Assembly: GCA_024684375.1 (NCBI GenBank)
Contig: JAIKWZ010000018.1
Span: forward strand, 186,001 to 250,000
DNA length: 64,000 bases
Reading direction: 5' to 3'
From: Clostridiales bacterium
GTDB lineage: Bacteria; Bacillota; Clostridia; Christensenellales; Aristaeellaceae
The notes beneath the pieces were generated by a model. It was not told the origin of the DNA, did not search any database, and saw only the letters and a list, made by a program, of their open reading frames with translations. The position numbers were made by a program, and so were the translations under genes. This document shows positions 42,345 through 50,911 of this stretch, piece by piece. Positions within the stretch are counted from its first letter, which is position 1. Every line of letters begins with the position of its first letter.

Positions 42345-43607
42345 ATGGCAAAGGCAGTCATTATGCCCAAGGCGGGCATCACGGTGGAGAGCTGTATCAT
42401 CGGCAAGTGGCTCAAAAACGTGGGCGACGAGGTAAAGGTAGGGGACATTCTTTACACCTACGAGACCGACAAGGCGTCCTTTGAGTGCGAAAGCACCGAG
42501 GAAGGCACGATCCTGGCCATATTCTTTAGCGACGGGGACGAGGTGCCCTGTTTTACCAACGTTTGCGCCATAGGCAAGCCCGGCGAAAACTACGACGAGC
42601 TGAAGCCCTCAGGCGCTGCCGCGGCTGAGGCACCCAAAGCGGAGGAAAAGGCTCCCGAAGCGCCCGCTGCCCAGGCTGAAGCCAAACCGGCCGCTCAGGC
42701 CACCGCGAAAGAAGGGGACGAAATAAAGGTGTCTCCCAGGGCAAGAATGCTGGCCGAGAAAGCCGGCGTGAACGCCGCTGACGCCACCGCTACCGGCCCC
42801 GACGGCAGGATCATCGAGCGCGACGTAAGGAAGCTCATGGAAGAAGGCGCGCCCGTCAAGGCGGAACCCGCGAAAGCTCCGGCTGCTGAACCGGCGAAAG
42901 CGGAGATCCCTGCTCCTGAGTACGAGGATGTCAAGTTCTCCGGCATCAGGAAGGCCATCGCCCGCAGCATGACTCAGAGCCTGTCCACCATGGCGCAGCT
43001 CACAAACCACCACTCCTTCGATGCCACCGCCATACAGGCGTTCCGCAAGGAATGCAAGGCCGCGGGCGGAGACGTGGGCGGCATCACACTGGGCGACATG
43101 GTGCTTTACGCCGTGTCCCGCACGCTGCTCGCCTTCCCGGATCTGAACGCCAACATGGTGGACGATACCACCATACGCCGCTTCAAGCACGTTAACCTGG
43201 GTGTGGCGGTGGATACTCCCAGAGGCCTCATGGTGCCCACCATCTTTAACGCCGACACCAAGAGCCTGCTTGAGATCAGCAAGGAAGTCAAGACCCTGGC
43301 CGAGGCGGCCCGCAGCGGCGCCATCAGCCCCGACCTGCTTACCGGCGGCAGCTTTACCGTATCCAACCTGGGCAGCACGGGCGTGGAAATGTTCACTCCC
43401 GTCATCAATCCCCCGCAGACTGCGATACTGGGCGTGTGCGGCATAACCCAGAGGGTAAGGGAAGAGGGCGGCCAGATCAAGCTGTATCCCGCAATGGGCC
43501 TGAGCCTTACATACGACCACAGGGCGGTTGACGGTTCTCCAGCCAGCAAATTCGTTAAGGAGCTGTGCCAGAATCTGGAAAAGTTCACCCTGCTTCTGGC
43601 AAAGTAA
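42345..43607 (+). CDS. Dihydrolipoamide acyltransferase (E2) of a 2-oxoacid dehydrogenase complex
   Basis: A 420-residue E2 with one lipoyl domain (Lys43 in YETDKASFE), an Ala/Pro/Glu-rich linker, a peripheral-subunit-binding domain (VSPRARMLAEKAGV ... GRIIERDVRKLM, about 128-165), a second linker, and the catalytic domain ending TYDHRAVDGSPASKF (His392, Asp396). E2 carries acyl groups on lipoate from E1 to CoA. The lipoyl domain sequence (PKAGITVESCIIGKW) resembles acetoin/pyruvate-type complexes. It is the first of three consecutive complex genes and starts two bases after the reductase. Confidence 0.92.
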   Translation: MAKAVIMPKAGITVESCIIGKWLKNVGDEVKVGDILYTYETDKASFECESTEEGTILAIFFSDGDEVPCFTNVCAIGKPGENYDELKPSGAAAAEAPKAEEKAPEAPAAQAEAKPAAQATAKEGDEIKVSPRARMLAEKAGVNAADATATGPDGRIIERDVRKLMEEGAPVKAEPAKAPAAEPAKAEIPAPEYEDVKFSGIRKAIARSMTQSLSTMAQLTNHHSFDATAIQAFRKECKAAGGDVGGITLGDMVLYAVSRTLLAFPDLNANMVDDTTIRRFKHVNLGVAVDTPRGLMVPTIFNADTKSLLEISKEVKTLAEAARSGAISPDLLTGGSFTVSNLGSTGVEMFTPVINPPQTAILGVCGITQRVREEGGQIKLYPAMGLSLTYDHRAVDGSPASKFVKELCQNLEKFTLLLAK

Positions 43608-43619
43608 AGGAGATATTTT

Positions 43620-44987
43620 ATGGACGCATTTGATCTGATCGTTGTGGGCGGAGGCCCGGGCGGATACCTTGCCGCCGAAAGAGCGGCGCAGGGCGGCCTT
43701 AAGGTGTGCCTGTTCGAGAAGCGCGCGCTGGGCGGCGTGTGCCTGAACGAAGGCTGCATTCCTACCAAGACACTTTTGAATTCCGCGAAGCTCTACCGCC
43801 ACGCCACGGAAAGCGCCGCATTCGGCGTAAAGAGCGAAAACGTGACTTTTGACCACGCGCAGGTGATTAAGCGCAAGGCGAAAGTGGTCAAGACCCTGGT
43901 TTCCGGCGTAGGCATGACCATGAGCGCAAACAAGATAAACGTGGTCAGCGCTGCGGCCGAAGTCAAGGGCAAGCAGGAGGGCAAGTTCGCGGTCGAAGCA
44001 GAGGGCAAGACCTATCTGGCGGACCGTCTTATACTGGCGCTGGGTTCAGAGGCCGCGGTGCCGCCGATCCCGGGCGTAAAGGAAGGCGTGGAAAGCGGTT
44101 TCGTGATGACCAACCGCGAGATACTGGACGAGACTCAGCTGCCCAAAGCCCTGGCCGTGATCGGCGGCGGCGTTATCGGGCTTGAGATGGCATGTTACTT
44201 TGCCAGCGTGGGCGTAAAGGTCACCGTGATCGAGATGCTGGACAAGATCGCCGGCGCTACGGACCGGGACGTCTGCAAGGTGCTGCAGGCGGAGTACGAA
44301 AAACGGGGCATGGAATTCAAGCTTTCCGCCAAGGTGCTTTCCGTCAAGCCCGGATCTGTGGTGTACGAGGACGCTGCCGGCCAGCACGAGTGTCCCTGCG
44401 ATAAGGTGCTGTTGAGCGTCGGCCGCCGCGCGGCCACGAAGGGAGCGGGGCTCGAGAGCCTGAACCTCGAGATGAACCGCGGCGCCATAGTCACGGACGA
44501 GACTCTTGCCACCAGCGTGCCCGGCGTGTGGGCGGTGGGCGACTGCAACGGCAAGCTCATGCTCGCGCATACCGCGTACCGTGAGGCAGAGGTAGCCGTA
44601 AACAACATACTTGGCAAAAAAGACAGGATAAACTACAATTCCATACCTTCCGTCATCTACACCGACCCCGAGGTTGCCAGCGTGGGCTATACGAAGGAAG
44701 CCGCGGAAAAGGCGGGTCTCAAGGTAAAGGAAGTCAACGTGCCAATGCTTTACGCAGGCAGGTACGTGGCGGAAGTTGACGCGGGCAAGGGCTTCTGCAA
44801 GCTGGTGCTGGACACGGACAAAAACCGCCTGGTGGGCTGTCATATAGTGGGCTCCTACGCCAGCGAAATGATCTTGTCCGCCGCCATGATGGTGGACACC
44901 GAGCTGCCGCCCGAGCGGCTCAAGAAGTTCGTGTTCCCGCATCCCACAGTATGCGAAGTCATCCGCGAAGCCATATTCAAACTGTAA
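43620..44987 (+). CDS. lpdA: Dihydrolipoyl dehydrogenase (E3)
   Basis: A 455-residue flavoprotein: FAD loop VVGGGPGGYLAAE, redox disulphide GGVCLNEGCIPTK (Cys41 and Cys46), NAD loop LAVIGGGVIGLEMACYF, second FAD motif VPGVWAVGDCNG, and the C-terminal FPHPTVCEV with the His-Glu pair of the partner subunit. It reoxidises the E2 lipoyl group and yields NADH. It has no N-terminal lipoyl extension. AAAGGAG lies seven bases before the ATG. Confidence 0.95.
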   Translation: MDAFDLIVVGGGPGGYLAAERAAQGGLKVCLFEKRALGGVCLNEGCIPTKTLLNSAKLYRHATESAAFGVKSENVTFDHAQVIKRKAKVVKTLVSGVGMTMSANKINVVSAAAEVKGKQEGKFAVEAEGKTYLADRLILALGSEAAVPPIPGVKEGVESGFVMTNREILDETQLPKALAVIGGGVIGLEMACYFASVGVKVTVIEMLDKIAGATDRDVCKVLQAEYEKRGMEFKLSAKVLSVKPGSVVYEDAAGQHECPCDKVLLSVGRRAATKGAGLESLNLEMNRGAIVTDETLATSVPGVWAVGDCNGKLMLAHTAYREAEVAVNNILGKKDRINYNSIPSVIYTDPEVASVGYTKEAAEKAGLKVKEVNVPMLYAGRYVAEVDAGKGFCKLVLDTDKNRLVGCHIVGSYASEMILSAAMMVDTELPPERLKKFVFPHPTVCEVIREAIFKL

Positions 44988-45008
44988 TCACAGAAAGGGG
45001 TTTAAGCC

Positions 45009-47486
45009 ATGCCTAAGTCATTATATTACGGCCCAAGCGAGATCAGGGCCCAAAGCACTATCCACTTTACCGACATCCCCGTAAACGCCTACTCAAAGAC
45101 CGTCAAGCAGGAAAGGGAGAATTTCTCGGACGACGAGCTGCTGCGAATATACAGGGACATCACCATCCTGCGCGAGTTTGAGAGCATGCTCACATCCATC
45201 AAGACCCAGAAGGTGTACAACGGCGTGGAGACCACATATCCAGGCCCCGCCCACCTGTCCGTAGGCCAGGAGGCCGCGTGCGTAGGCCAGGCGTACCTGA
45301 TGACCCCCAACGACTACCAGTTCGGCTCCCACAGGAGCCATTCCGAGATACTGGCCAAGGCGCTGTCCTCCATCCAGAAGCTGTCCGACGATGAACTGCT
45401 CAAGATAATGGAAAACTTCCTGGGCGGCGCTACCTTAAGGGCCGTTGAAAAGATGGGCAAGACCGACAGCGTCAAGGAACTTGCCATACGCTTTATCCTC
45501 TACGGCACACTGTCCGAGATCTTTGCCCGCAAGACAGGCTTCCACATGGGCCTGGGCGGTAGCATGCACGCCTTCTTCCTGCCTTTCGGCGTATATCCCA
45601 ACAACGCCATCGTTGGCGGCAGCGCTCCCATCGCCACCGGCGCCGCGCTGTACAAAAAGTGCAACGACAAAAAAGGCTTCGTGGTATGCAACATCGGCGA
45701 CGGCTCCCTGGGCTGCGGCCCGGTGCTCGAGGCGCTGAACTTCGCCTGCATGGACCAGTTCCACACCCTGTGGGGCGACGACGGCAGGGAAGTAAGCGGC
45801 CTGCCGATCCTCTTCAACATCTTCAACAACGGCTATGGCATGGGCGGCCAGACCAAGGGTGAGACCATGGCCTACGACATGCTGGCCAGGCTGGGTGCAG
45901 GCTTCACTCCCAACCAGATGCACTCCGAGCGCGTGGACGGCTTTAACCCCCTGGCGGTCATCGACGCCATGCGCAGAAAGCTGGAGATCCTTAAGAGCGG
46001 CGACGGCCCCGTGCTGCTGGATACCCTTACTTACCGTTTCTGCGGCCACAGCGTTTCCGACCAGAATGCTTACCGCGAAAAGGACGAGATCAACGACTGG
46101 ATGGCCGTGGATCCCATCATCACCTACCGTCAGAACCTGGTGGAAGCGGGCGTCGCTCCGGACGGCAAGTTCGAGGAGATCCTGGCCGAGACCAAGGAGC
46201 GCATGACCAACATCTGCCGCCACGCCGCTGACAAGGAGTTCAGCCCCTACGCGGACATGACCGCCGATCCAATGGTGGTGGAGCGCCTCATGTTCTCCAA
46301 CGAAAAGGTGGAGAGCTTCGGCGATCAGGAGAGCCGCGTGCTTGCGCCCAAGGAGGACTGCCCCCGCGTACAGCAGATCGCCGGCAAGAGCCGCTCCGCT
46401 TTTGACGAGAACGGCAAGCCTGTGAGCAAGATGAAGACCTTCAACATCAGGGACGCCATCTTCGAGCCCCTGATCGACAAGTTCTACGAGGATTCCACTC
46501 TGGTCGCCTACGGCGAGGACGTAAGGGACTGGGGCGGCGCGTTCGCCGTGTACAGGGGACTGCCCGACGTGCTCCCGCACTCCCGCCTGTTCAACGCCCC
46601 CATCAGCGAGGCCTGCATCGTGGGCAGCGCGGTAGGTTACGCCATGTGCGGCGGCAGAGCGGTGGTTGAGCTCATGTACGCGGACTTTATCGGCCGCGCG
46701 GGCGACGAGATCTTCAACCAGATGTCCAAGTGGCAGGCGATGAGCGCCGGCATCCTCAAGATGCCCGTGATACTGCGCGTGTCCGTAGGCAGCAAGTACG
46801 GCGCCCAGCACTCTCAGGACTGGACCAGCCTGTGCGCCCACATCCCCGGCCTCAAAGTGTGCTTCCCTGCCACTCCCTGGGAGGCCAAGGGACTTATGCA
46901 GACCGCTTTGGACGGCACTGATCCCGTGGTGTTCTTTGAGAGCCAGAGGATCTACGACATGGGCGAAATGTTCCACGAGGGCGGCGTGCCCAAGGAAAAG
47001 TACTCAATAGAGATCGGCGACGTGAACGTGATACAGGAAGGCAAGGACGTGACCATCCTGACCGTGGGCGCGGCGCTGTACAGAGCCATGGACGCGGCCA
47101 AGGAACTCAAAGAGAAGTACGGCATGGAGGCCGAGGTCATCAACCTGCACTCCCTGGTGCCGCTTAACTACGAGCGCATCATCGAGTCCGTGAAGAAGAC
47201 CGGCCGCGTGGTGCTGGTGTCCGACGCGTGCCAGAGAGGCAGCTTCTTGAACGATGTTGCGGCCAATATCACCGAGCTGGCGTTCGACTATCTGGACGCG
47301 CCATGCGTGGTGGTCGGCGCCCGCAACTGGATCACTCCGCCCTTCGAGTTCGACAGCTACTTCTTCCCGCAGCCCCAGTGGATCATCGACGCGATCCACA
47401 CGCGCATCGTGCCCCTGCCGGGGTACGTGAACGAGACCCAGCCCTCCGACGTGGAAATGATCCGCAGGGCGAAGGCCGGCGTTTAA
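45009..47486 (+). CDS. Fused alpha-beta E1 component of a 2-oxoacid dehydrogenase
   Basis: The 825-residue protein joins both E1 chains. The alpha half (about 1-450) has GSHRSHSEILAKAL, MGLGGSMHAFF, the thiamine-diphosphate motif (GDGSLGCG ... NIFNNGYG) and the phosphorylation-loop-like YRFCGHSVSDQNAYR. The beta half (about 470-825) has VAYGEDVRDWGGAFAVYRGL, PISEACIVGSAVGYAMCG (catalytic Glu), GGRAVVELMYADFIG and SDACQRGSFLNDVA. E1 decarboxylates a 2-oxo acid and acylates E2. Such alpha-beta fusions occur in some anaerobes and Bacteroidetes, but the substrate cannot be read from motifs; pyruvate, branched-chain 2-oxoacids or acetoin are possible. An AAAGGGG site precedes the ATG. Confidence 0.88.
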   Translation: MPKSLYYGPSEIRAQSTIHFTDIPVNAYSKTVKQERENFSDDELLRIYRDITILREFESMLTSIKTQKVYNGVETTYPGPAHLSVGQEAACVGQAYLMTPNDYQFGSHRSHSEILAKALSSIQKLSDDELLKIMENFLGGATLRAVEKMGKTDSVKELAIRFILYGTLSEIFARKTGFHMGLGGSMHAFFLPFGVYPNNAIVGGSAPIATGAALYKKCNDKKGFVVCNIGDGSLGCGPVLEALNFACMDQFHTLWGDDGREVSGLPILFNIFNNGYGMGGQTKGETMAYDMLARLGAGFTPNQMHSERVDGFNPLAVIDAMRRKLEILKSGDGPVLLDTLTYRFCGHSVSDQNAYREKDEINDWMAVDPIITYRQNLVEAGVAPDGKFEEILAETKERMTNICRHAADKEFSPYADMTADPMVVERLMFSNEKVESFGDQESRVLAPKEDCPRVQQIAGKSRSAFDENGKPVSKMKTFNIRDAIFEPLIDKFYEDSTLVAYGEDVRDWGGAFAVYRGLPDVLPHSRLFNAPISEACIVGSAVGYAMCGGRAVVELMYADFIGRAGDEIFNQMSKWQAMSAGILKMPVILRVSVGSKYGAQHSQDWTSLCAHIPGLKVCFPATPWEAKGLMQTALDGTDPVVFFESQRIYDMGEMFHEGGVPKEKYSIEIGDVNVIQEGKDVTILTVGAALYRAMDAAKELKEKYGMEAEVINLHSLVPLNYERIIESVKKTGRVVLVSDACQRGSFLNDVAANITELAFDYLDAPCVVVGARNWITPPFEFDSYFFPQPQWIIDAIHTRIVPLPGYVNETQPSDVEMIRRAKAGV

Positions 47487-48452
47487 GTGTCACTTATCTT
47501 TACCGCCCCGGGAACGGACGCAAGGGAGAACCTCGCACTGGACGAGTTTTTCCTGAACGCTCTGCCCCCGGGGCAGATTTTGCTTTACTTCTATATAAAT
47601 CGTCCTTCCGTGATAATCGGGCGCAACCAGAACCCCTTCCTGGAGTGCGACGTCAGCCGCATGAAGAGGGACGGGGTAATTCTTGCGCGGCGCGTGTCCG
47701 GGGGCGGCGCCGTGTATCATGACGAAGGGAATTTAAACTACTCCTTTTTGGCGCACGAAAGCGTTTATGACGAGTTAAGGCAGACGAAGATGATCCTTGA
47801 CGCGTTGAAAAAACTGGGACTGGAGGCCGAGGTCACCGGCAGGAACGACATATGCCTGGACGGGCTCAAGATCTCCGGCAATGCCTTCGCCAAGCGTGGA
47901 AGCAACCGCATGCGCCACGGTACCCTCCTGGTGGACGCGGACTTGAGCGTGTTTTCGAATTACCTCACGCCCTCACCTCTAAAACTGGAAGCCAAGGGGA
48001 TAAAGTCCGTGCGTTCCAGAGTGGGCAATTTGAAGGAAAAGGCGCCCGATATAACGCTCTGTGGGCTGAAAGAGGCCATAGTCCGGGAGTTTGAGGCGGT
48101 GTACGGAAAGGCGGAGGACGTTTCGCTTTTCGCCGGGCATGAGGATGAGGTGAGCGAGCTCATCAAAAAACACTTTTCGGAGGAGTGGCTCTACGGCCAG
48201 ACACCCGCCTACGACGCGCAGCTTGAGGCCAGGCTTTCATGGGGACTGGCGCGGCTGTGCTTCAAAGTCAAAGAGGGCAGAATAACAGACTTTGGTCTGT
48301 TTACTGACAGCCTTGACACAGAGATCGCTGTCAGGATACAAAATATGCTTAAAGGGAGACCTTTCGGCAGGGACAGCATCGTGTCCGCGCTTAACGAAGG
48401 CGACGAAAACGCCCGGGAACTTGCCCGGGCGCTGAGTGAAATGGCGTTTTAG
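47487..48452 (+). CDS. lplA: Lipoate-protein ligase A
   Basis: The 321-residue enzyme begins at a GTG directly after the E1 stop (TAAGTG), with only a weak ribosome site, so it is probably translationally coupled. It has the BirA/LplA fold: RPSVIIGRNQNPFLECD, RRVSGGGAVYHDEGNLNYSF (RRxSGGGAVYHDxGNxNxS is the family hallmark) and DGLKISGNAF with the lipoyl-binding Lys; the small C-terminal accessory domain (about 235-321) is present. It attaches exogenous lipoate to the E2 lipoyl lysine, making the operon self-sufficient for cofactor loading. Confidence 0.93.
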   Translation: MSLIFTAPGTDARENLALDEFFLNALPPGQILLYFYINRPSVIIGRNQNPFLECDVSRMKRDGVILARRVSGGGAVYHDEGNLNYSFLAHESVYDELRQTKMILDALKKLGLEAEVTGRNDICLDGLKISGNAFAKRGSNRMRHGTLLVDADLSVFSNYLTPSPLKLEAKGIKSVRSRVGNLKEKAPDITLCGLKEAIVREFEAVYGKAEDVSLFAGHEDEVSELIKKHFSEEWLYGQTPAYDAQLEARLSWGLARLCFKVKEGRITDFGLFTDSLDTEIAVRIQNMLKGRPFGRDSIVSALNEGDENARELARALSEMAF

Positions 48453-48458
48453 CACGGC

Positions 48459-49082
48459 TTATTCAGCCTGAAAATCGAATATGGCATACGGGGGAAGCTG
48501 GGCGATGTCCGCTTCTCCTTTTATTGTTTCCGCTCCTGTCGCCCTAATGAATTCATCGGCGGAGGAGATGGGGAAGCGGCAGAAGCCGTTGCTGAAATGC
48601 ATCGCCACCGCGCGGCAGGGCTTGGCGAGGGAGATTATTTTAAGCGCGGTCGGCGTATCTATCGTGTAGAAGCCGCCGATGGGGATCAGCAGCGCGTCCG
48701 CGTTCCTGATGAAATCAAGCTGCGTTTCGTCCGGCATGTGCCCCAGGTCGCCCAGGTGCACGACAGTCTGTCCGTCCGCCTGGATCTTGACAAGCAGGTT
48801 GCTGCCGCGCTTCGTTCCGCCGCAGTCGTCGTGGAAGGATGGTATGGCGGAGATTTCGACTCCTCCAAGCTCAAACTTGCCCGCCCGGTCGACAGTGAGC
48901 TTTACGCCACTGACAGAAGATGTAAAACAGTGGTCATGGTGAGCGTGGCTTACGGTAACGATATCAGCTGTCTCGTTCAGTTCCCCGTAGCCAACGCTGG
49001 GGTCGAAGGGGTCGGTAAGAATGCTTTCGCTGCCTGCGCAGGTGAGCTTAAAGCATGCGTGTCCCAGCCATTTGATCTTCAT
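48459..49082 (-). CDS. Metallo-beta-lactamase-fold hydrolase (UPF0173-like)
   Basis: The 207-residue protein is a stand-alone MBL fold with the metal motif VTVSHAHHDHCFTSS (HxHxDH: His, His, Asp, His), further ligands in IPSFHDDCGG, VHLGDLGHMPDE and AVAMHFSN. MKIKWLGHACFKLTCAG at the start is typical of UPF0173 L-ascorbate-6-phosphate-lactonase-like hydrolases. The substrate is unknown. ATG 49082 follows GGAGG; its first 35 bases overlap the end of the upstream gene. It is the last gene of the minus operon, six bases from the lplA stop. Confidence 0.82.
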   Translation of the reverse strand: MKIKWLGHACFKLTCAGSESILTDPFDPSVGYGELNETADIVTVSHAHHDHCFTSSVSGVKLTVDRAGKFELGGVEISAIPSFHDDCGGTKRGSNLLVKIQADGQTVVHLGDLGHMPDETQLDFIRNADALLIPIGGFYTIDTPTALKIISLAKPCRAVAMHFSNGFCRFPISSADEFIRATGAETIKGEADIAQLPPYAIFDFQAE

Positions 49083-49434
49083 TTGCGGCCTCCATATGTT
49101 CAAGTAATCGTTTTATGTAGTCGCTCTCGTCTGTCCTGCCCAGCCTGAGCGCCAGCGCGAGGCGCTGTCTGAGCCGTTTGTCCGTAAGCTCCGCGGTTTT
49201 GTACATTTTAGGCAGGTCGGCTTTCAGCGTTTCCGGCGCCCCGTCAAAACGGGGAAAGATATGGGCCAGCCCGCCGCGGGATTCGACTGCGAACTCCGGG
49301 TCATCAAGCATGAAACCGGGACAGCGCAGGGGATAATCGCTTATGAACAGCGCCGAGTCCCGATCGAGCCTAACGAATGCTTCCCGAGGCACGAGCCTCC
49401 TCAGCAGATCAGAGTATTCCCTAAGCGTATACAT
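49048..49434 (-). CDS. Hypothetical protein of unknown function
   Basis: A 128-residue soluble protein (MYTLREYSDLLRRLVP ... DKRLRQRLALALRLGRTDES) that I do not recognise. It has an N-terminal mixed region (to about 70) and a mainly helical, Leu/Arg-rich C-terminal half. Its start lies 14 bases inside the end of the NnrDE gene and its end overlaps the MBL gene by 35 bases. The nested overlaps on both sides argue for true coding and translational coupling. A possible longer start upstream (159 residues) lies inside the NnrDE frame and has no ribosome site. Confidence 0.6.
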   Translation of the reverse strand: MYTLREYSDLLRRLVPREAFVRLDRDSALFISDYPLRCPGFMLDDPEFAVESRGGLAHIFPRFDGAPETLKADLPKMYKTAELTDKRLRQRLALALRLGRTDESDYIKRLLEHMEAANEDQMAGTRML

Positions 49435-50911
49435 GCTTAAAGGCCTTGGGAAGCATGTCGATAAGATCCGTGGGCAGCATGGAAACATCGCCAATTTCGT
49501 CTGAGGCAAGCCTTCCCGCCAGCGCATGGATATGGCTGCCCGCCCACAGCGCCGTCTCGGGATCGAGCCCCTGGGCTAGCAGCGCGCCGGTTATGCCGGT
49601 AAGGGCGTCGCCGCTGCCGCCCTTGGCCATGCCGCAGGCCCCGCCGGAGGTGATATGCACGCTTTTGCCCATTATCACGCTGCTCGCGCCTTTTATCAGC
49701 GCCGCGCAGCCGCAGCCGCTTATGAGAGAAGCGTATTCCGTCTGGGACAGCCCCGATTTGGCGGTAAGCCGCGCGGCTTCTCCTGGGTGGGGAGTAAGAG
49801 CGTGCCGGGAGGACAGCAGGGACTTAAGCGCGTCGTCCTGAGAAATGATGTTCAGCGCGTCCGCGTCCAGTATTCCGGGCAGGGAGCTTTGCATAAGGAG
49901 GCGCAGGCAGGCTTTTGAAGCGCCCCTGCCCAGCCCGGGCCCCGCTGCGAAGGAGGTTTTGCCCTTAAGCGCGTTAGCCAGCTTTTCGCAGGCAGCGTCG
50001 CCTACCATCCCGTCCGTTTCCGGCAGTGGCAGACACATGGTGGTAGGTGTGAGAGTCTGAACGATGTTAAGACAGCTTTCGGGGCATGCTACCGTTACAA
50101 GTCCGGCTCCGCTTCGGCACGCAGCAAGAGCGCACAGCGCGGCAGCGCCCGCCATGCCCTTTGAGCCTGCGAGTATCAGCAGATGCCCAAACTCGTTTTT
50201 GTGGGCAGCGGCGCGGCGGCGCGGAAGGACAGCCCGGACATCCGAGTCCTCCACAAGCATGGCGCACCCGTCGGGGATGTTTTCGGAAGGAATGCCTATA
50301 TCGGCCGTTTCGATCAGTCCGCACACGTCCCTGCCTCTGCCCAGCAGCTGTCCAAGCTTGAGGAACTGGAACGTGACGGTCATTTCCGCCTCGGGGCAGT
50401 CGGGGCAGTATTCCCCGGTGCCGGGATCAAGGCCTGAGGGGATGTCGCAGCAAACGATCTTACTGCCTTTCCGCCTGTCAGCGTTCATGCGCCGGAACAC
50501 GCGCAGGGCGGTCTCATCCGGAGCGCGGTTAAGACCGATACCGAAAACGCAGTCCACCCACAGGTCGGGGCGGGGGAGAGTATCCAGCGCAGAGCAGTCG
50601 CACGCCGCGAACGCGCTGTCTCCCGCCAGGCGGCAGTTTTTTACGCAGTCGTCCGTGGCAGGGGGATATACTGCCAGCGTCACCACGCGGGCGCCCATCA
50701 GGCTCAGCATCCGCGCCGCGGCGTACCCGTCGCCGCCGTTTCCGCCGCCGCCGCAGGCGAACACCGCCGTGCCGCCGGGAGGCAGCAGGCTGAGCGCCCT
50801 TTCGGCCAGCGCGCGGCCGGCCTTCTCCATAAGAGAATATGAGGATGCGCCGGCATCAAACAGCTTTTTTTCCGCCAGGCGCATCCCGTTTGAGGTGAGT
50901 ACGGGAAGCAT
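49421..50911 (-). CDS. nnrDE: Bifunctional NAD(P)HX epimerase/dehydratase
   Basis: A 496-residue metabolite-repair enzyme that rescues hydrated NAD(P)H. The N-terminal YjeF/NnrE epimerase domain (1-215) shows ACGGGGNGGDGYAAARML, VDCVFGIGLNRAP and CDIPSGLDPGTGEY. The C-terminal NnrD ribokinase-like dehydratase domain (225-496) shows EFGHLLILAGSKGMAGAAAL, AAGPGLGRG, LDADALNIIS, ALTPHPGEAARL and GGSGDALTGITGALLAQGL. ATG 50911 was chosen from family length and GAGGAAT upstream; a 557-residue frame has an Arg-rich artefactual lead. The start overlaps the acetyltransferase stop by one base. Confidence 0.93.
   Translation of the reverse strand: MLPVLTSNGMRLAEKKLFDAGASSYSLMEKAGRALAERALSLLPPGGTAVFACGGGGNGGDGYAAARMLSLMGARVVTLAVYPPATDDCVKNCRLAGDSAFAACDCSALDTLPRPDLWVDCVFGIGLNRAPDETALRVFRRMNADRRKGSKIVCCDIPSGLDPGTGEYCPDCPEAEMTVTFQFLKLGQLLGRGRDVCGLIETADIGIPSENIPDGCAMLVEDSDVRAVLPRRRAAAHKNEFGHLLILAGSKGMAGAAALCALAACRSGAGLVTVACPESCLNIVQTLTPTTMCLPLPETDGMVGDAACEKLANALKGKTSFAAGPGLGRGASKACLRLLMQSSLPGILDADALNIISQDDALKSLLSSRHALTPHPGEAARLTAKSGLSQTEYASLISGCGCAALIKGASSVIMGKSVHITSGGACGMAKGGSGDALTGITGALLAQGLDPETALWAGSHIHALAGRLASDEIGDVSMLPTDLIDMLPKAFKHVYA

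Noticed and set aside
42345-48452. Acetoin dehydrogenase operon
   Set aside because: E2/E3/E1/LplA alone suggest it, but no acoX/acoR-like gene is present and E1 is fused; the 2-oxoacid is left open.
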